A stretch of DNA of 64,000 bases from the NCBI RefSeq assembly GCF_947169445.1, contig NZ_CAMVPU010000003.1:113623-177622 (forward strand), given 5' to 3'. Numbering within the stretch: position 1 is the stretch's first letter; each line of letters begins with the position of its first letter. Below are positions 46,577-55,606 of the stretch, in pieces. The notes below the pieces were generated by a model. The model made no database searches and had not been told where the DNA came from. It worked only from the letters and a program-made list of their open reading frames with translations. This DNA is from an uncultured Butyrivibrio sp. Lineage in GTDB: Bacteria > Bacillota > Clostridia > Lachnospirales > Lachnospiraceae. Both the position numbers and the translations under genes were made by a program.

Positions 46577-47443
46577 ATGAAACAACTGATCGTTATTGCA
46601 GATATGGAAGGTGCCAGTGGCATATTTGAGTCAAATAGAGAGGCTTTATGGCATGAGGAACTGTATCCTCAGTACAATTTATGGAGATCATATGGGAGAA
46701 ATTGCATTACAAGTGATGTGTTGGCGGTTTGTAATGCTGCAATAGATAGCGGGATTGAGGATATAATGTTACTTGATATGCATCATGCCGGATGCACTGA
46801 AACAAACATTGACATGTCAAAACTTCCGTCAGGATTAAGGCTTTTTGATTTGCCTAAAAGGTGCATGTATTGGGGGAGAATAAGAGGCCAGGCAGAATAT
46901 GAACCGTATGGTATTGTTACTGTAGGACAGCATGCAAGAAATGGAGAAAAGAATGCGTATTTCCCACATACAGTACATACCCCGCCAATTGAATCTTTTT
47001 ACATAAATGGAAAACATGTAGCAGAGATTGGTCAGAGTGTAATGTGCTTTTGCGGAACGCCTTATATTGCTAATGTTGGATGCGCTGCATCACACAAAGA
47101 GGCCCGTGAACTTTCAGAAAATGTTACTTGTATCAGTGTAAAGGATAAGAGTAAAAACTGGGAACCTACACCGGAAGAGACTTTCCCAGTTATTTATGAA
47201 GAAATGATGAGCGCATTTAAAGACTATGATAATAAAACTGCTGTGCCGGTAAGTGACAAATATGTTTGTGAACTTAACCTTACCGAAGACCGGTATTTTG
47301 ATGCTCCTTTTGATTTTCCATGGAAAGGAAGTTTTGAAAAAAGAAAAGCAACATGGGAAGCGCACGATATAGAAACGGCTTTGGGGCTATTCTGGGAAGT
47401 TCATAATTATATGAAAAAGGTTGAGGAATTCAATGCAAAATAA
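46577..47443 (+). CDS. M55 family D-aminopeptidase (DppA-like)
   Basis: 288 residues. M55 landmarks are present: VIADMEGASG near the N-terminus (metal-binding Asp and Glu), LLDMHHAG, and VGQHARNG. DppA-type enzymes are zinc aminopeptidases that release D-amino acids from peptides. The start is set by GGAGG at 46563-46567, nine bases before the ATG, and by the terminator upstream. The C-terminus ends overlapping the next methyltransferase gene by 11 bases. A role in scavenging or detoxifying D-amino-acid peptides is inference. Confidence 0.8.
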   Translation: MKQLIVIADMEGASGIFESNREALWHEELYPQYNLWRSYGRNCITSDVLAVCNAAIDSGIEDIMLLDMHHAGCTETNIDMSKLPSGLRLFDLPKRCMYWGRIRGQAEYEPYGIVTVGQHARNGEKNAYFPHTVHTPPIESFYINGKHVAEIGQSVMCFCGTPYIANVGCAASHKEARELSENVTCISVKDKSKNWEPTPEETFPVIYEEMMSAFKDYDNKTAVPVSDKYVCELNLTEDRYFDAPFDFPWKGSFEKRKATWEAHDIETALGLFWEVHNYMKKVEEFNAK

Positions 47444-48110
47444 ATCCATGAAATACTACGAAGCATATGAGGAAAGGTATAAGACAGCGCATCAAAGAGG
47501 TGTCAGCTGGGCTTATGAAAATAGTACACCTATTGTAATGGATACAATAACAAAATACAAAATACAGAAAACGCACAGTGTTTTGGAAATAGGATGTGGG
47601 GAAGGAAGAGATTCTAAAGCAGTATTGGATGCGGGATTTGATTTGATGGCAACTGATATTTCGGCAGAAGCAATTGCATATTGCAGGAAAAAATACCCAT
47701 TGTATGAGAAAAACTTCAACGTATTAGATTGTCTATCAACTGACCTGGATAAGAATTTTGATTTTATTTATTCGGTAGCAGTTATACATATGTTAGTACT
47801 CGATGAAGATAGAGATGGGTTTTATCAGTTTATTTTGAACCATTTAAATGCAAACGGCATGGCTCTAATATGTACGATGGGAGATGGCAATAGTGAAATG
47901 AAAAGTGATATAAATCGTGCGTTCGAGGTACAAGAAAGAAATCATGAGTCGGGGAAAATGATGGTAGCAGCAACTTCTTGCAGAATGGTCTCATTTTCGA
48001 CGTTTGAAGCGGAATTGGCAAGAAATCGTTTTAAGATAATTGAAAAGGGAATAACAAGCGCCTTACCTGATTTTAATAATCTTATGTATGCTGTTGTAGA
48101 AAGGTCATGA
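47433..48110 (+). CDS. Class I SAM-dependent methyltransferase
   Basis: 225 residues. Motif I VLEIGCGEGRDSKAVLDAG, acidic loop ATDISAEAI and a motif IV region FDFIYSVAVIHML are clear (methyltransferase domain 11/25 type). The GAGGA five bases before the ATG at 47433 supports that start over the TTG at 47421. It overlaps the M55 gene. Substrate unknown. Confidence 0.8.
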   Translation: MQNKSMKYYEAYEERYKTAHQRGVSWAYENSTPIVMDTITKYKIQKTHSVLEIGCGEGRDSKAVLDAGFDLMATDISAEAIAYCRKKYPLYEKNFNVLDCLSTDLDKNFDFIYSVAVIHMLVLDEDRDGFYQFILNHLNANGMALICTMGDGNSEMKSDINRAFEVQERNHESGKMMVAATSCRMVSFSTFEAELARNRFKIIEKGITSALPDFNNLMYAVVERS

Positions 48111-48133
48111 GCGATATTTGACATGAGGAACTA

Positions 48134-49297
48134 ATGAGGATGAGTGCTTATAAAGACGATTTGAGATATTTGTACACAGAACTGTTGAAACATCCTGCTT
48201 TTTTAGAGAATGGCGTTGCATTTCTTGAAAAAAATAGTAAAGCTGCATTCGAAGCTCTTTTCATGGAGAAGTGCGCATTGGTAAGTAATTATGATAGTTT
48301 TATTGAGGCTGCAACAAAATTAACCTGTTTCTTTAATGACGGACACACAAATATTGAGTTGCCTTATACAGCTTCGAATCTGTGTTTGCGATTAAAATGT
48401 GAATGGGACAAAGAGGATGCAAATAACCTAGTGCTTTCTGAGCCGTATGAAGAGATTCCGGCACATGCGAAAATTACACATGTGGAGGATGTTCCTATAG
48501 ATGAAATTATCCAGCTTATGGCTAGTTTTATACCGCATGAAAACATATATCTGGTAAAAAGCCGAATTATAAGATATCCATACAGAAATTATCATGTATT
48601 CAGCGAGCTCAATCTAAAGAGACTGTTTGGGGCAAAAACCAGTTATTTGATCGCATTTAATGTTAATGGTCAACTTGTTACAAAGGCAGTACCACTTTTG
48701 CATTATGATGGGTATCCGGCTTTTGCACCTGATGAAGAATTCCTTACATATGAGATAAAAGATAATGTTGCTATTATGCATTTGAAGTCGTGCATTTTTA
48801 ATGATGTTTATAAGGACTCGTTAAAAGAATTGGCAAGCATCTGCAAATCACGGGGCATTAAGACCTTTATTCTTGATTTGAGCGAAAACATGGGTGGCGA
48901 TTCAACAGCGATTGAACATTTTATTAGTTATACTCACTGCAAGAAATATCGTGTATATGAGATGGTTAATTACTCATCAGGAAATGCAGAATTTGTAACA
49001 CGTAGGGAAGATGAAACGGAGAATCGGCAACAAGAAGTGCTGCTTCCGGAAAAGATATATTGTAAAGTGTCTTTTGATACTTTTAGCAGTGCGAGGACAT
49101 TTGCGGTTACATTATGTGATAACAGAATTGCAGAGGTTATCGGAAATCCTACGGGTGGCAAGCCTAATTCCTATGGAATGCCCAGGAAATGTGTTATGCC
49201 TAAGACGTATACTCGTTTTAGGGTTTCCACTAGCAGGTTTAGACGACCCGATTCGAGGAAAGATGATGAAATATCGCTGTTTCCTAGCAAAAAGTAG
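48134..49297 (+). CDS. S41 family peptidase-like protein
   Basis: 387 residues with no signal peptide. The C-terminal half has the S41 pattern: VAIMHLKSCIFND strand, TFILDLSENMGGDS (D-L-R-x-N-x-G-G-like), then FDTFSSARTFAVTL with the candidate catalytic Ser, and VIGNPTGGKPNSYG. The family usually continues beyond L-F-P-D; here the gene stops at LFPSKK, so the extreme C-terminus may be slightly truncated. The absence of a signal peptide suggests a cytoplasmic or domesticated enzyme. Substrate unknown. Confidence 0.7.
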   Translation: MRMSAYKDDLRYLYTELLKHPAFLENGVAFLEKNSKAAFEALFMEKCALVSNYDSFIEAATKLTCFFNDGHTNIELPYTASNLCLRLKCEWDKEDANNLVLSEPYEEIPAHAKITHVEDVPIDEIIQLMASFIPHENIYLVKSRIIRYPYRNYHVFSELNLKRLFGAKTSYLIAFNVNGQLVTKAVPLLHYDGYPAFAPDEEFLTYEIKDNVAIMHLKSCIFNDVYKDSLKELASICKSRGIKTFILDLSENMGGDSTAIEHFISYTHCKKYRVYEMVNYSSGNAEFVTRREDETENRQQEVLLPEKIYCKVSFDTFSSARTFAVTLCDNRIAEVIGNPTGGKPNSYGMPRKCVMPKTYTRFRVSTSRFRRPDSRKDDEISLFPSKK

Positions 49298-49352
49298 AAT
49301 AATAATCGGACATGGCTGGAGAATACGGTAAGTAATGGAGGACTAGTTTTCA

Positions 49353-49961
49353 ATGTTTATCACAAGTGAAGATTTGATGCATAAAATAGCCCAAATATCA
49401 AAGGAAGTAGATATTAAGTCAAATCATGCCTGTACTTTTGAAGAATTTGTAGTTGTACCTTTCTTCGGACAGATTGTATTACGTTTTATGCTGAATAAGG
49501 ACGATTATTCCTTGGAAGAGTTGGATTACTATGAAAACATGATAAATAATATAGCCGGCGAAGATTTTTTATGCGATTTCATGGGAAGCGTTTATAAGAA
49601 CGTGGGAGTTGATTACTCTGACATAGGACAGCAGCTCCTTAGGATGAATGTTCAGTTTTCTGATGAACAGGTTTTTGATTCGTCCTATTCTTCTGCAATC
49701 AAAGAAGATGCAAATTTTTTACTGAAAACAGCAGGACTTGATACCGACATACCCGTTTGGGAAATACAGGCTGAGGATGGCGAATATAGACTTTTGCTGA
49801 TGGGAAAAGAAAGCAAGCCAATAAAAAATATTACAGAGCCAATCACAGTATCCGTATGTGAAGTTGCTGAACAAAGCTGCACGGGGCTGATCAAGGCAAC
49901 AGTGTACTGTCGACGAAATCATATCTCGCTGGCGAGGGTTCTGATTAGCAAAGAATCGTAA
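49353..49961 (+). CDS. Protein of unknown function
   Basis: 202 residues, acidic, without signal peptide, TM helix or recognised motif. A GGAGGA site upstream supports the ATG. An N-terminal helical half and C-terminal strand-rich half are suggested by composition. It closes the gene run before the MFS attenuator region; no function proposed. Confidence 0.55.
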   Translation: MFITSEDLMHKIAQISKEVDIKSNHACTFEEFVVVPFFGQIVLRFMLNKDDYSLEELDYYENMINNIAGEDFLCDFMGSVYKNVGVDYSDIGQQLLRMNVQFSDEQVFDSSYSSAIKEDANFLLKTAGLDTDIPVWEIQAEDGEYRLLLMGKESKPIKNITEPITVSVCEVAEQSCTGLIKATVYCRRNHISLARVLISKES

Positions 49962-50073
49962 GATAAAAGTGATTGACTGCATTTTAGTAGCGTGATAGAG
50001 TTATAAATAGTTTTAACATGCGAGGTTGAGAACGTGAGACGTTAATTATTTGACTAAAAGTGTATAGGAAACA

Positions 50074-50166
50074 ATGAAGAACCTGTTTTACGGGTTTGTT
50101 TGTGTACGCTTAAAGTCGAATGATTACATTTTTCAAGTGCCTTATCCATATAGGGTTTATTTGTGA
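50074..50166 (+). promoter_or_regulatory. Leader peptide of an MFS-pump attenuator (30 codons)
   Basis: AGGAA four bases upstream of the ATG, encoding a hydrophobic start MKNLFYGFVCVR. Within the ORF the segment GTACGCTTAAAGTC (50104-50117) resembles the right arm of the downstream terminator and can pair with its left arm, so terminator and antiterminator would be mutually exclusive. A ribosome slowed early in the leader would leave this segment free and allow read-through. The logic is that of drug-inducible attenuation; evidence is sequence only. Confidence 0.55.
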
Positions 50167-50173
50167 TGAATCA

Positions 50174-50220
50174 AGACTGTAATGCGTACCGATTGTAGAT
50201 GTACGCACTACAGTCTTTTT
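50174..50220 (+). terminator. Attenuator-type terminator upstream of the MFS gene
   Basis: Arms AGACTGTAATGCGTAC (50174-50189) and GTACGCACTACAGTCT (50201-50216) pair with one mismatch, followed by five T. It is only 43 bases before the MFS start, too close for a separate complete promoter, so the pump gene must be read through it. Confidence 0.85.
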
Positions 50221-50263
50221 GCGTGCAGAACTTTTAGAAAAATAATAAACGGAGAATATAGAC

Positions 50264-51424
50264 ATGAAAAACAAATTACATATAGACAACCTCGAAGTTA
50301 TGGCTTTTATGGATGGCCTTGTTTTCTTTTCACCGGTATCATTGCTTATTAGGACAAAGGCAGGACTGTCACTTGAACATTTCTTTGTATTGCAGGCTTT
50401 TCTGTCAATAATGATATTTGTATTTGAAATTCCAACTGGTAAGATTACTGATAAGGTTGGTTATAAGAAAACGCTGGTTTTATCCCAGGTAATGTGGCTT
50501 ATGGCCAGAGTGCTTTTGATGCTTTCATTTTTTAGCGCAAATTTTGCAGTATTTTTGATCGAGGCAGTTGTCGAAGGTATTGCAATAAGCTTTTCATCGG
50601 GAACTCTGAGCGCCTATCTTTACCAGCAATATGAATCAGATGAATACGTTGTAAAGAATGCCAGGATTGGTAACTGCGGAACTGCAGGATTTATCGTAAG
50701 TGCGGTGACGTATGCCGGTCTGTACCATTTTTTCAGTCTGGAAGGATTACTTGTGGCAACCGTTATTTCCAGCGCTGTAGGACTATTTGCAAGCTTTGGA
50801 ATTGAGAAAGAGAAGCATCTTAAAGAAAAAGAAGTCACAGAAAAGAAAGTTAAGAAACTGGATTTTAATCTGGAGAATACGATGATCGTGGTGATTCTTG
50901 CCTGCGTCAGCATTTCTTTTATTCTGATCAATTTCTTTTATGTAGATAAGCTGGAGTCTCTTGGAATATCAGAAGAGTGGATGACTGCCATAATCCTTGG
51001 TTATTCGCTTGTTCAGATGCTTTCAGAGAAGATTCTTAATGCGATTGATTCAAAGAAGTATCTTTTGACCTTTATGCTCGGATTCCTGGCGGTTGGAGCA
51101 ATGATGATAGGGTTTGGGCTGGCTGATAGTGTTATGATTGTCATCCCTATTATGTTGCTACTTCCCCTTACTGTAACAGTACCAGCTTATATTTTTGATG
51201 AAATAGAAAATAAGGTTATCGATGCAAATGGCCTTGAGAACTACAGAGCTGAGGTTCTGTCTATTTACAATATGGGTGTAAACCTTGTGGAGATAGTATT
51301 TCTTTTTGCATCGGCCTTTGTATCCAGAGCAGGAATGTCACTAAGTTTTATTATGACCGGTTGTGTTATGGGGGTTATTGGAATCGTAGGATTTTGGATT
51401 TTTGGGAAAAGGATTATGGACTAA
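50264..51424 (+). CDS. MFS transporter, probable drug efflux type
   Basis: 386 residues with about 12 hydrophobic helices and the MFS loop motif between helices 2 and 3 (EIPTGKITDKVGYKKTLVLS, the G-x-x-x-D-R/K-x-G-R/K-K/R signature). A charged cytoplasmic loop (about 185-205, rich in Lys and Glu) divides the two halves. The upstream leader-peptide attenuator and neighbouring resistance-like genes point to drug export, but the substrate is not readable. Confidence 0.8.
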   Translation: MKNKLHIDNLEVMAFMDGLVFFSPVSLLIRTKAGLSLEHFFVLQAFLSIMIFVFEIPTGKITDKVGYKKTLVLSQVMWLMARVLLMLSFFSANFAVFLIEAVVEGIAISFSSGTLSAYLYQQYESDEYVVKNARIGNCGTAGFIVSAVTYAGLYHFFSLEGLLVATVISSAVGLFASFGIEKEKHLKEKEVTEKKVKKLDFNLENTMIVVILACVSISFILINFFYVDKLESLGISEEWMTAIILGYSLVQMLSEKILNAIDSKKYLLTFMLGFLAVGAMMIGFGLADSVMIVIPIMLLLPLTVTVPAYIFDEIENKVIDANGLENYRAEVLSIYNMGVNLVEIVFLFASAFVSRAGMSLSFIMTGCVMGVIGIVGFWIFGKRIMD

Positions 51425-51463
51425 AATATTCGTGATTATTTACAGGAAAAGCGGAGAAACAAT

Positions 51464-52795
51464 ATGACGATAGAAACAAAGAGGCTTTGTATAAGGCCAT
51501 ATGCAACAAGTGACTTTGATGATTACTTTGAATATATTATGGACCCTGAATTACAATACATGCTGGGATTGAACGATGTCAGTGATAGGAAATCAGCACA
51601 TGAAACTTTTAAATGGCTATTAGACAATAGAGAATTTCTAGCAGTAATTGACAATGAAACTGGAAAAGCTATCGGACATATATGTATTCATCCTCCTGTA
51701 AAGACTTTATTGGAAGATGCAGCCTTTTATGGGAAAAAAGGCTACTCGCTATCTTTTGCCATATCCAAAGATATGCGCAGAAAAGGCTGCATGGAAGAGG
51801 CGCTACGATCTTTAATTGATGAACTATTTATTATTCGAGGAATGGATTATATTGACTGTGAATATACATCATTTAACGCAGCGTCGCATCATTTACAGGA
51901 TAAGCTTGGATTCAAATTCTGGAGTAAAGAGCAGTTAGAAGAAATTGAGCTAATAACCAATGTCTTGTGGCGTAAAGATTGGGATAATATTAAGAATGCA
52001 AGAACTGTTGACGAAGATATTAGGCTCATCCCATATTTCAGGAATGATGAGGAATCCTTGCCATGGTATCAGGACTTAGATGTATGCAAGCAGGTTGATA
52101 ATATTGATCATGTCTATGATCTGGAAACACTCCATGCTATGTATGATTTTCTGAGCACTCATGGCAACTGCTACTATGTCCAATATAAGGGAAAGCTTGT
52201 TGGGGATGTATCACTTAGGGATAATGCAGAGCTTGCAATTGTAATTTGCAAAGAATATCAAAACAGGCATATAGGGCGTAAATGCATCCTGGATATGATC
52301 GAACTTGCCAAGGAAAAGAGGATGGATAAGGTAAAAGCAAATATCTATTCCTTCAACACTCAGAGCCAGCGCATGTTCCAATCAATAGGATTTACCCAAA
52401 CTGATGATGAGTGGTTTGAGTTTAATATTCATCGTTTTACATATTTTCTATTCGAGAATTTTGATGCTGAAAAAGAGGCTGATAATCCTTTGAATCCAAG
52501 GGAGATATGTAATACATCTGCTGATAAAGTACTCACATGGATGGTTGAAACGGACAAAAGCTTTAGAAATTATGATAATGCATGTGGTTTATTCGGACCA
52601 GAAATAATTGATACTCTTATAGCCGCAGGACTCTTTCGCAAAGAGAACGAAGAGATTTTCTTTGACTCGCCGGTATTCTTAGGCAAAGACTTATTGACAT
52701 TAAAGGCTTTCTTTTCAGAGAAGGCAGCTACCATTGCAACTACAATTGAACAATACAGAGAAAAGTATTATTCATTAGCAAAAAAAATTAGATAA
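51464..52795 (+). CDS. Double GNAT acetyltransferase (N-terminal part of a frameshifted gene)
   Basis: 443 residues. First GNAT domain about 1-165 (FAISKDMRRKGCMEEALR), second about 185-310 (IVICKEYQNRHIGRKCILDM), then a helical tail. The frame ends just after a run of eight A (52780-52787); the other frame continues without interruption into the protein encoded at 52839. Removing one A would give one polypeptide of about 690 residues. Either a recent disabling frameshift or a slippage-regulated gene. Confidence 0.75.
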   Translation: MTIETKRLCIRPYATSDFDDYFEYIMDPELQYMLGLNDVSDRKSAHETFKWLLDNREFLAVIDNETGKAIGHICIHPPVKTLLEDAAFYGKKGYSLSFAISKDMRRKGCMEEALRSLIDELFIIRGMDYIDCEYTSFNAASHHLQDKLGFKFWSKEQLEEIELITNVLWRKDWDNIKNARTVDEDIRLIPYFRNDEESLPWYQDLDVCKQVDNIDHVYDLETLHAMYDFLSTHGNCYYVQYKGKLVGDVSLRDNAELAIVICKEYQNRHIGRKCILDMIELAKEKRMDKVKANIYSFNTQSQRMFQSIGFTQTDDEWFEFNIHRFTYFLFENFDAEKEADNPLNPREICNTSADKVLTWMVETDKSFRNYDNACGLFGPEIIDTLIAAGLFRKENEEIFFDSPVFLGKDLLTLKAFFSEKAATIATTIEQYREKYYSLAKKIR

Positions 52796-52838
52796 TAGCT
52801 ATTCTCCAGAGATTCTTCTTTACCATGTAATCTGTGGA

Positions 52839-53537
52839 ATGTGCTTTGATGGGCTATTTTGGGATAAATTGGGAAAGGAAAGAATAATATCTACAGGAAG
52901 AAAACATATCTCAGGGCTTGATTACTTATCTGTGATTTATGAGAATGCTCCTGGACTTGATGAATTCTCAAAAAAACTCTTATGCAGCTATAACAGGATT
53001 CAAGACGCACACTGCGCTCTACAATCATTTGGCGATGCCGATGGGGATAGAGTTGATTGCTATCGGTATTTTCGATTAAAAGAACAGAAAAGACTTACTA
53101 CAAAATATTCAGTTGTAGATAAAGCTACAGATGGATTAACGCAAAGTGATCTTCTTGAAACTGCAGTAAAGCTATTGATGGGTGATGAAGCAGATTATAG
53201 GGCTGTTGAAGCCTTGGAGCAGTTTGGCTATTTCAAAGGTGGTAAACCATGCGTCCCTGTTTTTATGGATAATGATACTTCCATAATACTGGAAATAGAG
53301 GAGCTTCTTGAAAAACATATTTGGGAGTCAGTGCGAGAGCTATTTTCCAACTTAAGTGGCCTAAATATTACAGCTATGGCAAACGGAGTTCCTGTTGATG
53401 AGATAGCTAATGAATGTTGGCATATTTTGTTTGGATGTATTAATGAAAAGCTTATTGTAGATGGTTTTGTTGCTTGTCCGGATTTTTATCCGGATGAGGG
53501 GCGATATTTGAAATGTATCGAAATCTACAAAGAGTAA
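52839..53537 (+). CDS. C-terminal part of the frameshifted double-GNAT gene, unknown domain
   Basis: 232 residues from the first ATG, but the frame is open from 52779 and reads SPEILLYHVICG before it, which looks like genuine coding. No good ribosome site precedes 52839. The content is helical (YNRIQDAHCALQSFGDADGD, then LLETAVKLLMGDEAD) and not recognised. Best read as the C-terminal domain of the upstream gene separated by one base; independent translation is the alternative. Confidence 0.5.
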   Translation: MCFDGLFWDKLGKERIISTGRKHISGLDYLSVIYENAPGLDEFSKKLLCSYNRIQDAHCALQSFGDADGDRVDCYRYFRLKEQKRLTTKYSVVDKATDGLTQSDLLETAVKLLMGDEADYRAVEALEQFGYFKGGKPCVPVFMDNDTSIILEIEELLEKHIWESVRELFSNLSGLNITAMANGVPVDEIANECWHILFGCINEKLIVDGFVACPDFYPDEGRYLKCIEIYKE

Positions 53538-53556
53538 CTATATGAGGAAGTAAAAA

Positions 53557-53748
53557 ATGGAAGATTTCAAGATAATACCATTTGAGGAGAAGCACATAGA
53601 AATGGTGCTTGAATATGAAAAAGAGCTTAAGGCTAAGAATGTATCTCTTTTGATTGCGCTTATGGCTAATAATGATGAAGCCCAGAGATTTTATAAGTCT
53701 GTAGAAGGCGCATCTATCCATGATCAGGGAATTTGGATGGATATATAA
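53557..53748 (+). pseudogene. Internally deleted GNAT acetyltransferase remnant
   Basis: 63 codons. The first 27 residues (FKIIPFEEKHIEMVLEYEKE) are a normal GNAT N-terminus; then it jumps to the typical GNAT ending (LIALMANNDEAQRFYKSVEG, then IHDQGIWMDI). The central acetyl-CoA-binding core is missing, so the product cannot be an active enzyme. Confidence 0.7.
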
Positions 53749-53771
53749 GATAGGAATTGGAGAGTAGAATA

Positions 53772-54374
53772 ATGGTTTTATATCACATGAGTGAGACACT
53801 TAAGCTTGGAGATGAGCTTAAGTCAGATTATAAAGAGTATGCCGATCTCGCAGAGCCTTTTGTAAAGGCGCTTCAGTATAGCTTTGATACATTCTATGGA
53901 ATGCTTCTAACTGCGGACTATGTGGGCTGCGTTTTTGCTAAATATGATCTAAAAGGAATGCCTACACATGAGATAAAGTGGGCAACAGAAGGTGTTTTTG
54001 AGTATATCAGGCGAAAAGAGTTTCCTACTGCCTGCAGTAGGTTACAGTCAAATTACTATTTCGATAATATTGATAACTGCAAAGAGCTTTTTATCGAAGA
54101 TTGGGAAAATGCAACGCAGGAAGAGAAAGACAGGATCAGGCTTTTTGAAATTGAACTTACTGGAAACATATCAAAATGCGACATGCGACTTTTCGATGAA
54201 GCATTTGATCTTATATATGATCTGAAATGCCCTGAGGACTTAGAAAAAATAAAGAACCTTGCAAGAAAGTACTTTAGTGGTGAAAAAGGCGAGGATTATG
54301 TTATGGAGATTATCGGTGATGGTGTTGCCGTTGCGAAAAAGGACATAACAGAGATGCTTAAGAAATGGGGATAA
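53772..54374 (+). CDS. Unrecognised protein, possibly DUF2441-like
   Basis: 200 residues starting VLYHMSETLKLGDEL, a pattern reminiscent of DUF2441-type proteins (Y-H-x-S-x-x-L-x-x-G). ATG 53772 is preferred over TTG 53757 because GGAGAG fits it. No catalytic motif seen. Three bases separate it from the TmrB-like kinase gene, so they are probably co-transcribed. Confidence 0.55.
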   Translation: MVLYHMSETLKLGDELKSDYKEYADLAEPFVKALQYSFDTFYGMLLTADYVGCVFAKYDLKGMPTHEIKWATEGVFEYIRRKEFPTACSRLQSNYYFDNIDNCKELFIEDWENATQEEKDRIRLFEIELTGNISKCDMRLFDEAFDLIYDLKCPEDLEKIKNLARKYFSGEKGEDYVMEIIGDGVAVAKKDITEMLKKWG

Positions 54375-54377
54375 GTA

Positions 54378-54917
54378 ATGGTAATTTGGATTAGTGGACC
54401 ATATGGTGTTGGAAAGTCAACACTTGCTGAATATATGCAGGGTAAGATGAATAATGCAATAATATTTGACGCGGAAGCAGTGGGAAATGCAGTGCGCGAC
54501 AATTATCCTGACCATCCACATGGCTTTATTTTTGAAGACTATGAGCTGTGGGGAGATTTTTGCTACAAACTTATAAAGGATATTCATGAGAATTTCCATA
54601 AGAATGTTATTGTACCTATGACACTTCTTAGGCAGAACTCTTATCGAATCATTGAGAATCTGCGCAAAGACGGTATTGATACACATTTAGTTGTACTGGA
54701 AGCAGATCATCAGACTGTTCATGACAGAATTCTAGATAGAGGAGAGAAAGAAGGCTGCTGGTGCATGGAGAATATTGATCTGTCCCGTGAGGGAACAGCT
54801 GCTTTACCGGGAATTCATGTTGCTACAGACGATAAGTCGGTAGTAGAATTGTATGAATGGATTTGCAATAAGATAGGTATTTTGGATGAGCAGCGTATAC
54901 AAGATAGCAATCTGTGA
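54378..54917 (+). CDS. TmrB-like P-loop nucleotide-binding protein
   Basis: 179 residues. P-loop GPYGVGKST (about 6-14) directly after an IWISG strand, an acidic second strand IFDAEAVGNAVRDN, a YELWGDFCY segment and NVIVPMTLLR. This combination resembles Bacillus TmrB, the ATP-binding tunicamycin-resistance protein, and related small kinases. A resistance or small-molecule kinase role is inferred. The end overlaps the LytTR regulator start by 32 bases. Confidence 0.65.
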   Translation: MVIWISGPYGVGKSTLAEYMQGKMNNAIIFDAEAVGNAVRDNYPDHPHGFIFEDYELWGDFCYKLIKDIHENFHKNVIVPMTLLRQNSYRIIENLRKDGIDTHLVVLEADHQTVHDRILDRGEKEGCWCMENIDLSREGTAALPGIHVATDDKSVVELYEWICNKIGILDEQRIQDSNL

Positions 54918-55590
54918 TGACACAGAAATAGACAGAAATTTCATAAAAGATATCGTAACTGATTGGGCTAATAAGAGCGGTGTTAAGCCCGATATTCACA
55001 TGTTTTCATCGGCAGAAGAGTTCCTTTTTGAATATGAGGACTGTAAGGATTATCAGATTCTTTTGCTGGATATTGAGATGGGCCAGATGGACGGTGTTTC
55101 TTTGGCAAAAGAGCTTAGAAAGACCAATGACAGTGCTCAGATCGTATTTATAACGGGGTACTCAGACTATATTGCTGAAGGATATGAAGTATCGGCACTT
55201 CATTATCTTATGAAGCCTGTTAGGGAAGAGAAGCTTAGCGAAGTGCTGGACCGCGCTGTAAGTAAACTCGGCAAAGATGAAAAGGCACTGATGCTTGAGA
55301 GCGGCGGTGAAACTAATCTTGTTCCTATTTACAGAATCAGGTTCATCGATGTAAGAGGCAACTACACCACTGTTCATGCGGATAAGGAGTACACCATCAA
55401 GAAAACTTTGAGTGATGTGGAAAAAGAGCTTGATGAGAGGTTTTACAGAGTTGGACGCTCATGCATCGTCAATCTTACACAGATCAGCAAAGTTACAAAG
55501 ACGGATTTTTTCTTCAATTCAGGAGAAACAGTACCGCTTCCCAGAGGAAGTTACGAGAAGGTTAACCGTGCAATAATAGAATTCAATTAA
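54886..55590 (+). CDS. LytTR-family response regulator
   Basis: 234 residues. Receiver domain about 5-125 with acidic pocket ICDDTE, phosphoacceptor Asp in LLLDIEMG (about 60) and conserved Lys in YLMKPV; LytTR DNA-binding domain about 140-234 (RIRFIDVRGNYTTVHADKEY, then FYRVGRSCIVNL). AgrA/VirR-type regulators control peptide, virulence or bacteriocin genes. Overlaps the TmrB-like gene by 32 bases and is followed by its likely kinase 16 bases on. Confidence 0.88.
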   Translation: MSSVYKIAICDDTEIDRNFIKDIVTDWANKSGVKPDIHMFSSAEEFLFEYEDCKDYQILLLDIEMGQMDGVSLAKELRKTNDSAQIVFITGYSDYIAEGYEVSALHYLMKPVREEKLSEVLDRAVSKLGKDEKALMLESGGETNLVPIYRIRFIDVRGNYTTVHADKEYTIKKTLSDVEKELDERFYRVGRSCIVNLTQISKVTKTDFFFNSGETVPLPRGSYEKVNRAIIEFN

Positions 55591-55606
55591 GCATGTTGGG
55601 GAATGT

